A stretch of DNA of 64,000 bases from Ulota crispa (lineage: Eukaryota; Streptophyta; Bryopsida; Orthotrichales; Orthotrichaceae): NCBI GenBank assembly GCA_963920765.1, contig OY987247.1, forward strand, positions 1,984,001 to 2,048,000, read 5' to 3'. Position 1 is the stretch's first letter, and each line of letters begins with the position of its first letter. A program made the translations under genes and the position numbers. Of this stretch, positions 47,964-58,233 are shown piece after piece. Under the pieces are notes generated by a model. It ran no database searches and was not told the origin of the DNA. It was given only the letters and a program-made list of their open reading frames with translations.

Positions 47964-48803
47964 TTAAGGCATGTAATCGGAATCTGGGTGATCCGGATGA
48001 AACCATGAAACGTCAAAGTCATCCGGCAAGAGTTGCTCTCCGGACGACACCGGGCTATTGAAGGGGATGGTCGTGGCGGGATCCGTTGAAAAGCTTTGAG
48101 ACTGCGCAGTGACGCCGGTGTCCCACGACCACGTTGGAATCGAGCTCGTAGACGCCGACAGCGACTGCGACTGCGACAATGTCATGCCGTAAGGGGGCTG
48201 CGACGACGCTCCGATGCCAGGATCGGCGTCGCTCTGGATGAACGGATTGCTCTGTTGCCAAATGTCAGGCTGCATCGGAGGAGCAGTGATGTTTAAATGG
48301 GGACTGAGAAGCATCCGAAGGTTAGGACGGGGAGAATCCGGAGGCGGCCTGGCGGATGAAGAGTGCAAAGTGGGCAGGATGAACGTCGATGGATTGGGCC
48401 GCTTCGGCTGCGGGCGCACGGGCGCCGGCGCGGGCGTGGCCATGCCCGTCAGCCGGTGCACGGTCTCCCGGAAATCGCTGGGCGTCGTCTCCACCACCGT
48501 CGTCGGGATGCGTCGCGACGCGCGTGAGCGGCGCTTCACGCCCGTCCTCGACCCCGACCCGCTCGATGCCCCGCCGCCTCGCGGCGATTGTCGGAACGCC
48601 GCTGGCCGCCCCGGGTCGCTGTATGCGAGCGCTGCTGGCGGCGTCATGAGAGCGGCGGTCGTCGTCGAGGTGAGGCACGATCGGAGCGTCTCCACTAGCG
48701 TCGGCCGCGTGGCGGCGGGCTCTCCTTGACGCTCCTGTCCAGCTGCTGCTCCTGCTTCTTGACTACTTTGCGAGCTGCTGGATTGCACTGGCGACGTTGT
48801 CAT
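47964..48803 (-). CDS. VQ-motif protein (putative WRKY-interacting transcriptional regulator)
   Basis: 279 residues, intronless, ATG at 48803, TAA at 47964. VQ proteins are small plant nuclear cofactors that bind group I/IIc WRKY factors and are often MAP-kinase substrates (family knowledge). The diagnostic segment is at residues 91-120: basic RRSRASRR, then PTTVVETTPSDFRETVHRLTG. The core F111, V115, T119 and G120 fit FxxxVQxLTG, but position 116 is His instead of Gln, a variant known in some VQ proteins. The N-terminus is Ser/Gln/Ala-rich, the middle is Pro-rich with several Ser-Pro/Thr-Pro sites that could be phosphorylated, and the tail is Ser/Gln-rich and acidic (FDVSWFHPDHPDSDY). No membrane segment. 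The gene is GC-rich, unlike the flanking AT-rich repeats, and shows no breaks. Confidence 0.93.
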   Translation of the reverse strand: MTTSPVQSSSSQSSQEAGAAAGQERQGEPAATRPTLVETLRSCLTSTTTAALMTPPAALAYSDPGRPAAFRQSPRGGGASSGSGSRTGVKRRSRASRRIPTTVVETTPSDFRETVHRLTGMATPAPAPVRPQPKRPNPSTFILPTLHSSSARPPPDSPRPNLRMLLSPHLNITAPPMQPDIWQQSNPFIQSDADPGIGASSQPPYGMTLSQSQSLSASTSSIPTWSWDTGVTAQSQSFSTDPATTIPFNSPVSSGEQLLPDDFDVSWFHPDHPDSDYMP

Positions 48804-48997
48804 GTGCTACTGCGTACTGCTGGTCGATCCTGCACGGGATGCTGCTCGGGATGCTGATGATGATGATGAAGAAGTTCTGCTACGCGATGAATCTCATGGC
48901 CAAATTTTGGCCATGAGCTGCCGGACTTGCTCCAACAAAATGGTGGGCCAAAATGGCCTGGATTTTTCGCACTTTGCTCGTTCTCGGCGTGTGGCAT
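48800..48997 (-). other. Upstream ORF overlapping the VQ start codon
   Basis: An ATG at 48997 opens a 65-codon frame (MPHAENEQSAKN ... HHHHQHPEQHP ... RSST) whose TGA overlaps the VQ ATG as ATGA. If present in the mRNA leader it should affect initiation at the VQ start. It could also be a non-functional reading frame; conservation is unknown. Confidence 0.5.
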
Positions 48998-49336
48998 TCT
49001 CAACCTTACAATGCAGCCGTGTTCAACGTTCACAATGACAGACAAAATACATCCGAGCTGGAATTTTGGGTTCCTAGGAATCGTCAAATGCAGATAGTGA
49101 GACCTGAAAGTTAAGATCCAATACAGTGACTATGCTGAAACCGGAAATAGAACTATTTGCTCGATCAACCAAGAGGCAGATATCTAATCACGTTTCAGAC
49201 AATTCTTTGGCAACGCCTCTTGATCGATCGATGTTGAGGTTTTTCCAACAAGTGCGAAATGCGCATAAACTCAATTCCAGTAATACCCAGATTGCCACGA
49301 ACTTCACATAGTCTCATCAATTCCGTCCGAATGTAA

Positions 49337-49642
49337 AGTCAAACTGCAGGTTCAAATACCAGAACTGGCTCAGTCTACTTCACCCATCAGACCCGCAATG
49401 AGCATATATATGGCTACCTGCGAGACAGGAAAGGCATTTTCTAATCTAAAAGCTCCAGGGATGTAGGAGGGCTCCACTACTACTAACAACGATTTAGGCA
49501 TGGTGTGATCGAGTCGACGTGAGGGCTAGTCAATTCAAATGGTCGATGTCTCTGTGAACATGTTTGAATCAGTTCTTCCCCATACAAGAGAAATTCCTTG
49601 ATTGTAGCAGTCAACAACGTTAATGCTGACACCGTGTTGACT
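49337..49642 (-). promoter_or_regulatory. Putative VQ promoter: TATA box and W-box cluster
   Basis: CATATATATG at 49403-49412 is a TATA candidate about 600 bp upstream of the VQ ATG. TTGACT-type W-box cores (WRKY sites) occur at 49337-49342, 49528-49533, 49609-49614 and 49637-49642. WRKY sites before a gene for a WRKY partner would fit feedback control; this rests on motif matches only. Confidence 0.4.
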
Positions 49643-49970
49643 GCGTTAGGGCAAGTCATACCGACTTACCGCAAGCTTGGAGCTTACAGCTTCCGCAGCA
49701 ACCTACTGCCGAAGAATCCAGTTGTGGGAACAGTACCTACCTCCGGTCGTTGGTCGTCTTCGCAGTGTCGTTCATGGACCATCTCAACCGCGTTACCGAA
49801 TGACGGCGATTGACGAACGACCGATGACCAACGACCAACGACGATGTCGTATCTTTCTCTAACGGACACAACTCTCGTCCCTTTCCGCGTTTGCGGAGCG
49901 CTTTTCAGCTGCTCATTGTCGTCCGCTTGCCGACTGGGCGCCAACTAGGAACTCCCGAAGCCCACCAGCC

Positions 49971-50113
49971 GACGTGGCAGAAGAGATCGAAGAGTGACGT
50001 AGGATAACGTGGATTTACACCCACGTGGATGAAAACAATCAGATGCAGTTCATGAGTGTGTCTATATTTAGCAAACTTTCCAACAAATTTCTCAACAACT
50101 GCAATAACACGTG
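49971..50113. promoter_or_regulatory. ACGT-core (G-box/ABRE-like) motif cluster
   Basis: GACGTGGC at 49971-49978, AACGTGG near 50007, CACGTGG at 50022-50028 and the palindrome CACGTG at 50108-50113 lie within 145 bp. Such motifs are bound by bZIP and bHLH factors. They may form a distal part of the VQ promoter. Confidence 0.35.
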
Positions 50114-50395
50114 AATATTATAGTGTTGAATTTGAGCCTTAACACATGTAGCTTGGCTTTTAGCTACTTTTGGGAATCGTATTTTCATCTTCTGGACAGA
50201 CGTGGTTCAATTCGAGGGTCTGAAAAAGATCCAAGAAAATCGATTTTTTTGCGAATGTATTTTTTGCTTACACATCTAAAAGTTTTCTGATGAAAAAACC
50301 AACTTCTTCTTACACGTTCCTTGTCAAGTCATGAGAAAATCAAAAACCTTTTTGCATATCCAGAGGTGAACAGTACGGTCCCCGGAAAGAAATTT

Positions 50396-50398
<3 letters not shown>

Positions 50399-50444
<46 letters not shown>
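50399..50444. repeat. Poly-T tract, 46 T
   Basis: An uninterrupted homopolymer in the left arm of foldback P0, followed by a GTTTG-rich run to 50482. Confidence 0.9.
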
Positions 50445-50445
<1 letters not shown>

Positions 50446-51027
50446 TTTGTTTTTTTTCGTTTGTTTGTTTTTGTTTTGTTTTGGGGGCCATTCAAACAAC
50501 TGACATAAAAAATCAAATCTCAATTTTGGTGAATTATTTTCTGAAATATTCATTGTTTTACATGATAATTTAACTAAAAACATTGGTGATGAATTTTTGA
50601 AATTTGATTGCATGGATCTGTAGGTAACATCCAAGTGCACATCTTTTGTGTTACAGCAAATCCCATTTAGTAACAAAAATATGATTTATGAAGAATTCAA
50701 TGTGAGATATGGTAAGACTAAACTATGTAAAATAGAGATATCTATTTTTGAACTAGGTTTTGGCAAAGTAAACATATCATTATACTCAAAGGTACAAATT
50801 ATATTATATTGTGCGAGTCAAAGAGCAAAATTTAATTCCCATAGAGAAATATTTATTTTACAAAATTTGGACATAATCACTAAACATTGAAATCTCTAAA
50901 AAAGGGAATTTTGAACCTATTTTGGAGGTGCTTGTCAAAAGGAAAGTTTTATGTGTGGATGTTACCTACATATCCATGCAACATACCCATGCAATAATAA
51001 ATCTCAAAAAAACATCACCGATGTTTT

Positions 51028-51854
51028 TTAACCTCTGAGCGCCCCAGGGGCAATATGAGCGCCCTAGGGGCGATAATATTGCCCCTCAAATTGAAGCTTC
51101 CTCATAATCGAATCCAAACTAGTATTGTACCACCCAGGAAATTGCACTTGGTCAAAGGTATGGTACTACTTTCATGCCGTGAAGTGGGAAATGGGGGTTT
51201 CACCACTTTTATAAGCACGGATTGTGCAAGTCAAGTATGACAATAGTACACTAGAACTTCATTTCATGTGGTTTAGGGTTTAGGTGCAAGGATAGAGACC
51301 ACTAGCTAGGGCTAGCTCCACAATGTTAGGAGTGTTTTGGCATGCATGCCTTAGATTGGAGAAGGGTTTTGTAGCTGTACCACCGAGAGCCATGCCTTTG
51401 TGGAAGTCAAATCCATACTCGTACCCCATCTAGTCCACCATGCCGTGTGAGCTTTGCAACTTTGGGCCTCTAAAAAGCACCCTACGGATGTCAAAACATC
51501 ACCAAATTTGGCATCAAGCAAGATACTTGTACATTGCAGCCCCTACCTAGATTTCATCAAAAGGAACCTCCTCTAAGGTATGAATTTTTGCATCCATAGC
51601 CTCATACCCCCCCAAAATTGGCAAGTTGCCACATAGTCAACCTTACTTTGACTAATATAATCTCCAAAATGGTGCAATCAAATATTCTGCAAATTTCTAG
51701 TCAGGTGCATCAAGCACCCTTTTTGCTATTTCAATGGCTATTCAGCGGTGAATCCTCCTTGATCTAAGTTCCTAGCTTGGGGTGTACAATGTTTTTGAGC
51801 ATAGTCCCTCTTAGCCTCATTTCCTTGATTCAATTGCGGGTGCTTAGGGGTTAA
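51028..51854. mobile_element. TTAA-flanked element inserted in foldback P0, 827 bp
   Basis: The left end TTAACCTCTGAGCGCCCCAG and right end TGCTTAGGGGTTAA have TTAA at 51028-51031 and 51851-51854. The termini are TTAA-B-like. The host sequence reads continuously across a single TTAA: ATCACCGATGTTTT-TTAA-TGAATTA. The sister foldback at 31557-32376 has an uninterrupted CACCAATGTTTT-TTAA-TCAAC at the same point. Confidence 0.85.
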
Positions 51855-52074
51855 TGAATTATTGTGTAAAACCATGAATATTAAGTAAAATAAAATCACC
51901 AAAAATAAGAATTTGATTTTTTGGGATTGAAATTTGGTATGCTTGATCAAGATTACATAAAACTTTAATATGAATGATGTAAGACAAGAAAAATCTAATT
52001 ATATTCTATACTATGCAAGTTGATTGAATGACAGAAAAAAGAAAAAAAAAAGACTTCTTTCCGCAAACTGTGTA

Positions 52075-52942
52075 CAGTACTCTCTTGTAAGTTTTTGTCA
52101 CCTTATTTTGGAGATCAAACAACTTTGCATCATACAAATTACAATCATGGTTTTGTTGATTTGAATCACATTAACTTGATTTTGATGCAATCCTAATCAA
52201 GCATACCAAATTTGGATTCATACAAATCAAAACTACATTTTTGGTGAGTTATTTTGTTCTAAATTCATGGTTTTGCAAGAAAATTGATTGAAAAACATTG
52301 GTGACAAGTTTTAGAGATTTGATTGCATGAGTATGTGGGAAACATCCATATGCACATCTTGCATGCTCAAAAAGACCCCCTTAACTAACAAGAAAGTTAT
52401 CTTTTTTTTTTCAATGTGACTTGTGATATGCCCAAATTTTGGAAAATAGGTATTTCTTTGTCAGAATCAAAATTTGTTATTTGATTCATACACTGTGACA
52501 AAGTTTGTACATTTGAACATGATGTTACATTTCCTTGGTAAAAAGCTAGCTAAAAAATAAAAATATCTATTTTACAAAATTTGGGCATGTCACAAGTCAC
52601 ATCGAAAAAAAATTAGATAACTTTTTTGTTACTTCAGGGGATCTTTTTTATCATGGAAGATGTGCATATGGATGTTTCCCACATACTCATGCAATCAAAT
52701 CTCTAAAACTTGTCACCAATGTTTTTCAATCAATTTTCTTGTAAAATCATGAATTTAGAACAAAATAACTCACCAAAAATGTAGTTTTGATTTGTATGAA
52801 TCCAAATTTGGTATGCTTGATTGGGATTGCATCAAAATCAAGTTAATGTGATTCAAATCAACAAAACCATGATTGTAATTTGTATGATGCAAAGTTGTTT
52901 GATCTCCAAAATAAGGTGACGTAAACTTATGGGAGAGTATTG
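52075..52942. mobile_element. TA-M foldback P1, 868 bp
   Basis: The ends CAGTACTCTCTTGTAAG and the inverse (CTTATGGGAGAGTATTG) are bordered by TA at 52073-52074 and 52943-52944. The arms of about 420 bp have a centre near 52509. It shares the ACATTGGTGA...GATTGCATG block with P0, P3, P4 and 31557-32376. Confidence 0.85.
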
Positions 52943-52944
52943 TA

Positions 52945-53789
52945 TAGTACCCTAAAGAAAGTATATGGAAGTCCCAATTTTGTGCTTAAAGACTTCATTT
53001 TGAAATCAAATTTAGGGGATGCTCCGCTAAGATTTTGGAAAAAAAATTTGAACAAAAAGAACTCAGAATTTATAGGAGAACAATTTTTGTTCATAGCCAA
53101 ATAGCTTATATTGCATGCATAGTGAGTGATCAATCAACAAAGTGGAAAGTTGTACGTTCAAAGGTAATTTTTTCAAATCCCAATTACTACATTAGTTACT
53201 AAGATTCTAAAAGAACTTTCGAAAGGGAAACAACTCAAAACTTACACAAGCGTAACTTTCATTTGAGGCTCAAAAGCTTATCATGCATGCCTTGTTCACA
53301 AATGAAGCCCAAACAAGCATGGTGGAGAGTAGATGGTGTTATTTTTGGAACATTTGCGTTTGTGGGGTGACAGTTGCACATCCACACATATATTTGCACA
53401 CTTCCTACTTGGTCCACTTGTTTGAGCTTCATTTTTGAACCACAAAAGCATGATAAGCTTTTGAGCCTCAAATGAAAGTTACACTTGTGTAAGTTTTGAG
53501 TTGTTTCCCTTTAGAAAGTTCTTTCAGAATCTTAGTAATTGATGTAGTAATTGGGATTTGAAAAAATTACCTTTGAATGTACAACTTTCCATTTTGTTGA
53601 TTGATCACTCACTATGCATGCAAAATAAGCTATTTGGCTATGAACAAAAATTGTTCTCCTAGAAATTCTGAATTCTTTTTATTCAAATTTTTTTTCCAAA
53701 GTCTTAGCGGAGCATCCCCTAAATTTGATTTCAAAATGAAGTCTTTAAGCACAAAATTGGGACTTCCATATAATTTCTTTAGGGTATTG
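52945..53789. mobile_element. TA-M foldback P2, 845 bp, distinct interior
   Basis: The ends TAGTACCCTAAAGAAAG (CAG mutated to TAG) and the inverse CTTTAGGGTATTG share TA with P1 (52943-52944) and P3 (53790-53791). Its centre is near 53367. The interior lacks the ACATTGGTGA block of its neighbours, so it is a different subfamily with the same type of ends. Confidence 0.85.
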
Positions 53790-53791
53790 TA

Positions 53792-54661
53792 TAGTGCCAT
53801 CCAACAAGTCCTCGGACTGCTTGCTTTGCCATTCAAATGAATTTGCATGTATGGAATATAAGTGGGATTTTCTTGTTCTACATCATAGACATTTGATTCT
53901 TATGCAATCCCAATTAAGCATATCAAATTTCAATTCCTCAAAATCAAAACTCCATTTTTGGTGAAGTATTTTGTACTAAATTCATGGTTTTACTTGATAA
54001 TTGATTCAAAAATAACGGTGATGAGTTTTTGAGATTTGATTGCATGGGTATGTAGGGAACATTCATATGTACATCTTCTATGCTAAAAAGAACCCCCTTA
54101 AGTACCAAATTATATTTTTACAATTTTTTTAATATGACTTGTGATATGCCTAGATTTTGTAAATTAGATATTTTTATTTTTTAACTAGCTTTTCACAAAG
54201 TAAACATAACATTATGTTGAAAGATATAAACTTAGTCACAATGTATGAATCATTTAGCAAAATTTGATTGTCCTAGAAAAGTATCTAATTTACAAAATTT
54301 GGGCATATCATAAGTCATATTTAAAAAAATTGTAAAAATATAATTTGTTACCTAAGGGGGTTCTATTTAGCATAGAAGATGTACATATGAATGTTCCCTA
54401 CATACCCATGCAATCAAATCTCAAAAACTCATCACCATTATTTATGAATCAATTATCAAGTAAAACTATGAATTTAGTACAAAATACTTCACCAAAAATG
54501 GTGTTTTGATTTTGAGGAATTGAAATTTGATATGCTTGATTGGGATTGCATAAGAATCAAATGTCTATGATGTAGAACAAGAAAATCCCACTTATATTCC
54601 ATATAGACAAAACTATTTGAATGGCAAAATAGGCAGTCAGAGGACTTGTTGGATGGCAGTG
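53792..54661. mobile_element. TA-M foldback P3, 870 bp
   Basis: The ends TAGTGCCATCCAACAAGTCC and the inverse GACTTGTTGGATGGCAGTG share TA with P2 (53790-53791) and P4 (54662-54663). Its centre is near 54227. It contains the GATTTGATTGCATGGGTATG block. Confidence 0.85.
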
Positions 54662-54663
54662 TA

Positions 54664-55531
54664 CAGTGGCCTCAAGAAAGTCTATGTACCACCCTCTCAT
54701 GGCATTCAAAAAAGCTGGTATAACAAAGAACTTAATTGGCATTTTATCCTCATATTATTTGTATGTGATTCTTGAACAATCATGATTAAGCATACAAAAT
54801 TTCAGTTACTAAAAACCAAATTTCTATTTTTGGTACATGGTTTTGTGTCAAAATCATGGTTTTATAAGAAAGTAGATTAATAAACATTGGTGATGAATTT
54901 TTGAGAGTTGATTGCATGAATATGTAGGAGACATCCATACTCACATCTTCCTTTCAAATAAACATTTCCAAAAAGTTTCAAAATTCCTTCTATAAAGATT
55001 TTAATGTTAGGGTGATCATGACCAAATTTAGTAAACTATATATTTCTTCATGGAAATTAGTTTTGGCAAAATAAACATATTACTGTGTTTAAATGTACAA
55101 ACTTAATCACAATGTATGAGTCAAATAACAAAAACTAATTTCCATGAAGAAATATGTAGTTTACTAAATTTGGTCATGATCACCCTAACATTGAAATCTT
55201 TATAGAAGGAATTTTGAAACTTTTTGGAAATGTTTATTTGAAAGGAAGATGTGAGTATGGATGTCTCCTACATATTCATGCAATCAACTCTCAAAAATTC
55301 ATCACCAATGTTTATTAATCTACTTTCTTATAAAATCATGATTTTGACACAAAACCATGTACCAAAAATAGAAATTTGGTTTTTAGTAACTGAAATTTTG
55401 TATGTTTAATCATGATTGTTCAAGAATCACATACAAATAATATGAGGATAAAATGCCAATTAAGTTCTTTGTTATACCAGCTTTTTTGAATGCCATGAGA
55501 GGGTGGTACATAGACTTTCTTGAGGCCACTG
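54664..55531. mobile_element. TA-M foldback P4, 868 bp
   Basis: The ends CAGTGGCCTCAAGAAAGTC and the exact inverse GACTTTCTTGAGGCCACTG are bordered by TA at 54662-54663 and 55532-55533. The arms of about 430 bp are nearly identical, so this is the best-preserved member. The CAGTG-after-TA terminus resembles Tc1/mariner ends. Confidence 0.9.
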
Positions 55532-55719
55532 TACTGTGAGCATCACTTCCCTGAGTTCATATAGAAAACAGAAAAGGCCTGAAATTCTGGCTATAGGAAA
55601 AGAAAGCTCTGAGAACATCGTGAGCCATCCAAAAAAATTGCTGCAGAAAGAGACGGGGGAAAACCGTGTTTGAAGTCAAAAGATTTTGGTGAGAATGCTG
55701 TAGAGGATTGAAACGGTCA

Positions 55720-56101
55720 GGGTGAACTGACCTCTCATTGTCCTTTTTCTGGATGAATGGATCTGGAGCTCAATCAAGTGCTTTACAAGTTTGTGGGGTC
55801 AGGGTCACAAGTTCAGCTTTTTTACATATAAAAAATTCTGAGAGTTTGGAAATTTACCATCGAGAGATTGACTTTAGAAATTTTGACTTTATATTTGGAT
55901 TTAGAGACCTTGATTTTATTTAGAGCATGGGAGGAGTATGTAATTGTACATTACAAAATAAGGGATAGATTATTGCTTTTTCCTTTACTTGAGAATTATA
56001 AAACTTTTCATCTTGACCCAAAAACATGAATATGTAGTAGATAGAGCCCTAAGGTCCCATTCATCCAACAAAAAGACAATGCGGAGGGGTCAGTTCACCC
56101 C
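55720..56101. mobile_element. Foldback element, family J, about 382 bp
   Basis: The inverted ends are GGGTGAACTGACCTCTCATTG and CAATGCGGAGGGGTCAGTTCACCCC; GGATGAATGG lies near both ends in opposite sense. The interior shares the TTTAGAGACCTTGAT block with MU-G elements. No clean target duplication. The stretch 55534-55719 before it holds nothing that I recognise. Confidence 0.65.
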
Positions 56102-56130
56102 AAGCAATTGAAACCCCTTATTTGTTGGCA

Positions 56131-56558
56131 AGGGTGAACTGACCCCTAGTTGCCCCCATCTAGATGAATGGAGTTGCGGGGCTTTATTTATTGCATATAG
56201 TGCATATCCATGTTTTATGGTCATGTTAAAAAAGCTTTACAATTTTATAGGGTAAAAGTAACAATTTGCCCCCTATTTTGGCGTTGTTCACTAATATCTT
56301 TTTTTGTGGTTCTAGATTTGATCATGGTCTTTGAATCCAAATATGAAATTGGTATTTCCAAATTCAATTTCTTGATGGTAAATTTCCAAACTCTCTAAAT
56401 TTTTAAAATATGGAAAAGCTCACCTTTTTCACTGTGACCCAACATACTCATAAAGTAGTTGACTAAGCTCCTAACCTCATTCATCCCAACATACTCATAA
56501 AGTAGTTGACTAAGCTCCTAACCTCATTCATCTAGGCTGGAGGCAATTCACCTTGGCC
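56131..56558. mobile_element. Second family-J element, about 428 bp
   Basis: The left end AGGGTGAACTGACCCCTAG and right end CTGGAGGCAATTCACCTT are inverted, with ATGAATGG near both. It lies only about 30 bp from the first J element and contains the 47-bp tandem duplication at 56438-56531. Confidence 0.6.
56438..56531. repeat. Exact 47-bp tandem duplication
   Basis: The unit CCCAACATACTCATAAAG...CCTCATTCAT appears twice in succession with no mismatch seen, implying a recent duplication. Confidence 0.9.
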
Positions 56559-56732
56559 TAGCACAAGCGTGTGCTGTGTTTTGTGTGAGATGTGTCTTGA
56601 CCAACATTGAAGCAAGGAGTGCAACAAAATACAAAAAAAATAATAAGCACATAAAGGGAGAAGAAAGTGGCATGTACAACAAAGCAAATGCCTAAAATTT
56701 AAGGTCCAAGAATATTTATGCAATTTCTGAAA

Positions 56733-57144
56733 GGAAATTGATATATGTACCACACCTTTTATTTTTATTCTACCACACTTAATATATAAAGCCAATATTT
56801 ATGATATTATAGTAGGGTATGAACCATAGGGCACTAATTTGAAAATATAACCCGACATAGAAGTTGCAATTTCAACTTTGTTTTTTAGTTCCAAATCTTG
56901 CTCATAACAACAGTTGAAAAATCTAAAATATGCTAAGATTTAATTTAGATAATTGAATCAATACTATAAGCTATATTTAGGGCTCAAAAAACAAAGCTAC
57001 AACTGCAACTTTTATGTCAAGTTGTGTTTTTGATTTAGCTATGTTTTGCCCGTGGTCCATAACTATTATAATATCATAAATATTGACCATATACAGTAGG
57101 TGTGCTAGAATGGTCTAAAGGATATGGTACAAATATCAATTCCC
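56733..57144. mobile_element. Uninterrupted MU-F foldback, 412 bp
   Basis: The ends GGAAATTGATATATGTACC and the inverse GGTACAAATATCAATTCCC are flanked by TTTCTGAAA (56724-56732) and TTTCTAAAT (57145-57153), 7 of 9 identical. It serves as the reference for the interrupted copies at 3480-4526 and 27832-29395. Confidence 0.8.
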
Positions 57145-57237
57145 TTTCTAAATAAGCAGGAGCACTTGTACAAATATCCCAAATTTCAAGAGTATCCATT
57201 GAACTTTCATCATGATATGTTATATACAAACTTCTTT

Positions 57238-58109
57238 TTAACCCCTAAATTTCCTTTGTGTTTACATGCTCAAATGGCTTGAAAGTGACCTCTCTCAGTA
57301 AAATGATTTGTGGATCAAATTTTTGAATTTTTTTCAATAAATTAACTGTACAATCTATTGTATTACTTACTTACAAACACCCTCTCACAATTTCAGACTT
57401 TGCAAGGGCATATTTCATTAGATAGTAACACTCAAAATAGGACCAAAACTATTTTTGAAGCTTCTCTAAAATGTCAATTTTTATTTTGGTCATCCAAAAT
57501 GATATGTTCCACTCTATGAATTTCTTTTAGAGCATGAAGTTAGCTACATGCCTCACAAATTTCATGATCATCCAATGCTTAAAACAAAGTGGAATTTTTT
57601 TGGAAGTGGGGACTACTTTGTTGAAATGGTCATTACACTAAGAAACTTTACTGAAGAGATTCTTATTGTAAAAGATCTCAATTATATAATTTGTATCGTG
57701 TAAATCTAGAACATCATGTAGAGTACTTGCCAAAGGAATCTTTTTCTAAAAATAAAAAGTAAAGTAGGAGTTATTTCGTAGTCAAGGAAAGCTGACCGCA
57801 TATTTTTGCATGTTGACCAAACCGTAAAGTGTTTTTGAACACTTTGTTGGCAACACCCTTCCCGATTCTCTTTGATTTTTTTTTAAAAGGGTGCCCATGT
57901 TGACACCTAAATCATACATGGTACCATATCTCACTCAAAAATTAATCAATTTGAATCTTTTTCTAATCTTTTCTAGGAGGAATGCAAGCTTTTCAATATG
58001 AGCATATATGCCATTATTTATATAGTCTTATCTCAAATATTTACACAAAAAATGCTTGCCTAAATTTCCAAAAAGCCCACAGTGGGCTCCGTGGTCCGTG
58101 AGGAGTTAA
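57238..58109. mobile_element. TTAA-flanked element, 872 bp
   Basis: The left end TTAACCCCTAAATTTCC and right end GTCCGTGAGGAGTTAA have TTAA at 57238-57241 and 58106-58109. The terminal match is short. No other full copy was seen. Confidence 0.55.
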
Positions 58110-58233
58110 AATTGTGCAAATTTTCAACCAATATTTTCAAAATTCCAACTGGTTTTTTTTTTGCCATTGCAACCGGCTGACTTTGTATTGAAAGCCAGTG
58201 CTTCCAAATTGACAGGGAGTATCACCTCGTCTT
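58110..58233. other. Short spacer between TTAA elements
   Basis: Nothing recognised. Confidence 0.4.

Larger units (their letters stand above)
50371..52072. mobile_element. TA-M foldback P0, carrying a TTAA insertion
   Basis: The left end CAGTACGGTCCCCGGAAAG and right end CTTTCCGCAAACTGTG are inverted. The family block ACATTGGTGATGAATTTTTG lies at 50580. A TTAA element (51028-51854) interrupts the right arm; without it the length is about 880 bp, like its neighbours. A pure T run of 46 (50399-50444) lies in the left arm, matched by an A-rich tract in the right arm. The right border TA (52073-52074) is shared with P1; the left TA has decayed to AA. Confidence 0.7.

Noticed and set aside
48214-48729. 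171-codon open frame antisense to the VQ gene, plus other frames at 48322-48678 and 48389-48649
   Set aside because: GC-rich shadow frames of the VQ coding sequence; low-complexity Arg/Gly/Ala composition and no recognisable domain.
50371-55531. Interpretation of the foldback array as a satellite or as one giant palindrome
   Set aside because: Each unit is symmetric about its own centre, the interiors differ (P2), and junctions consist of terminal motifs around TA, so separate elements fit better.
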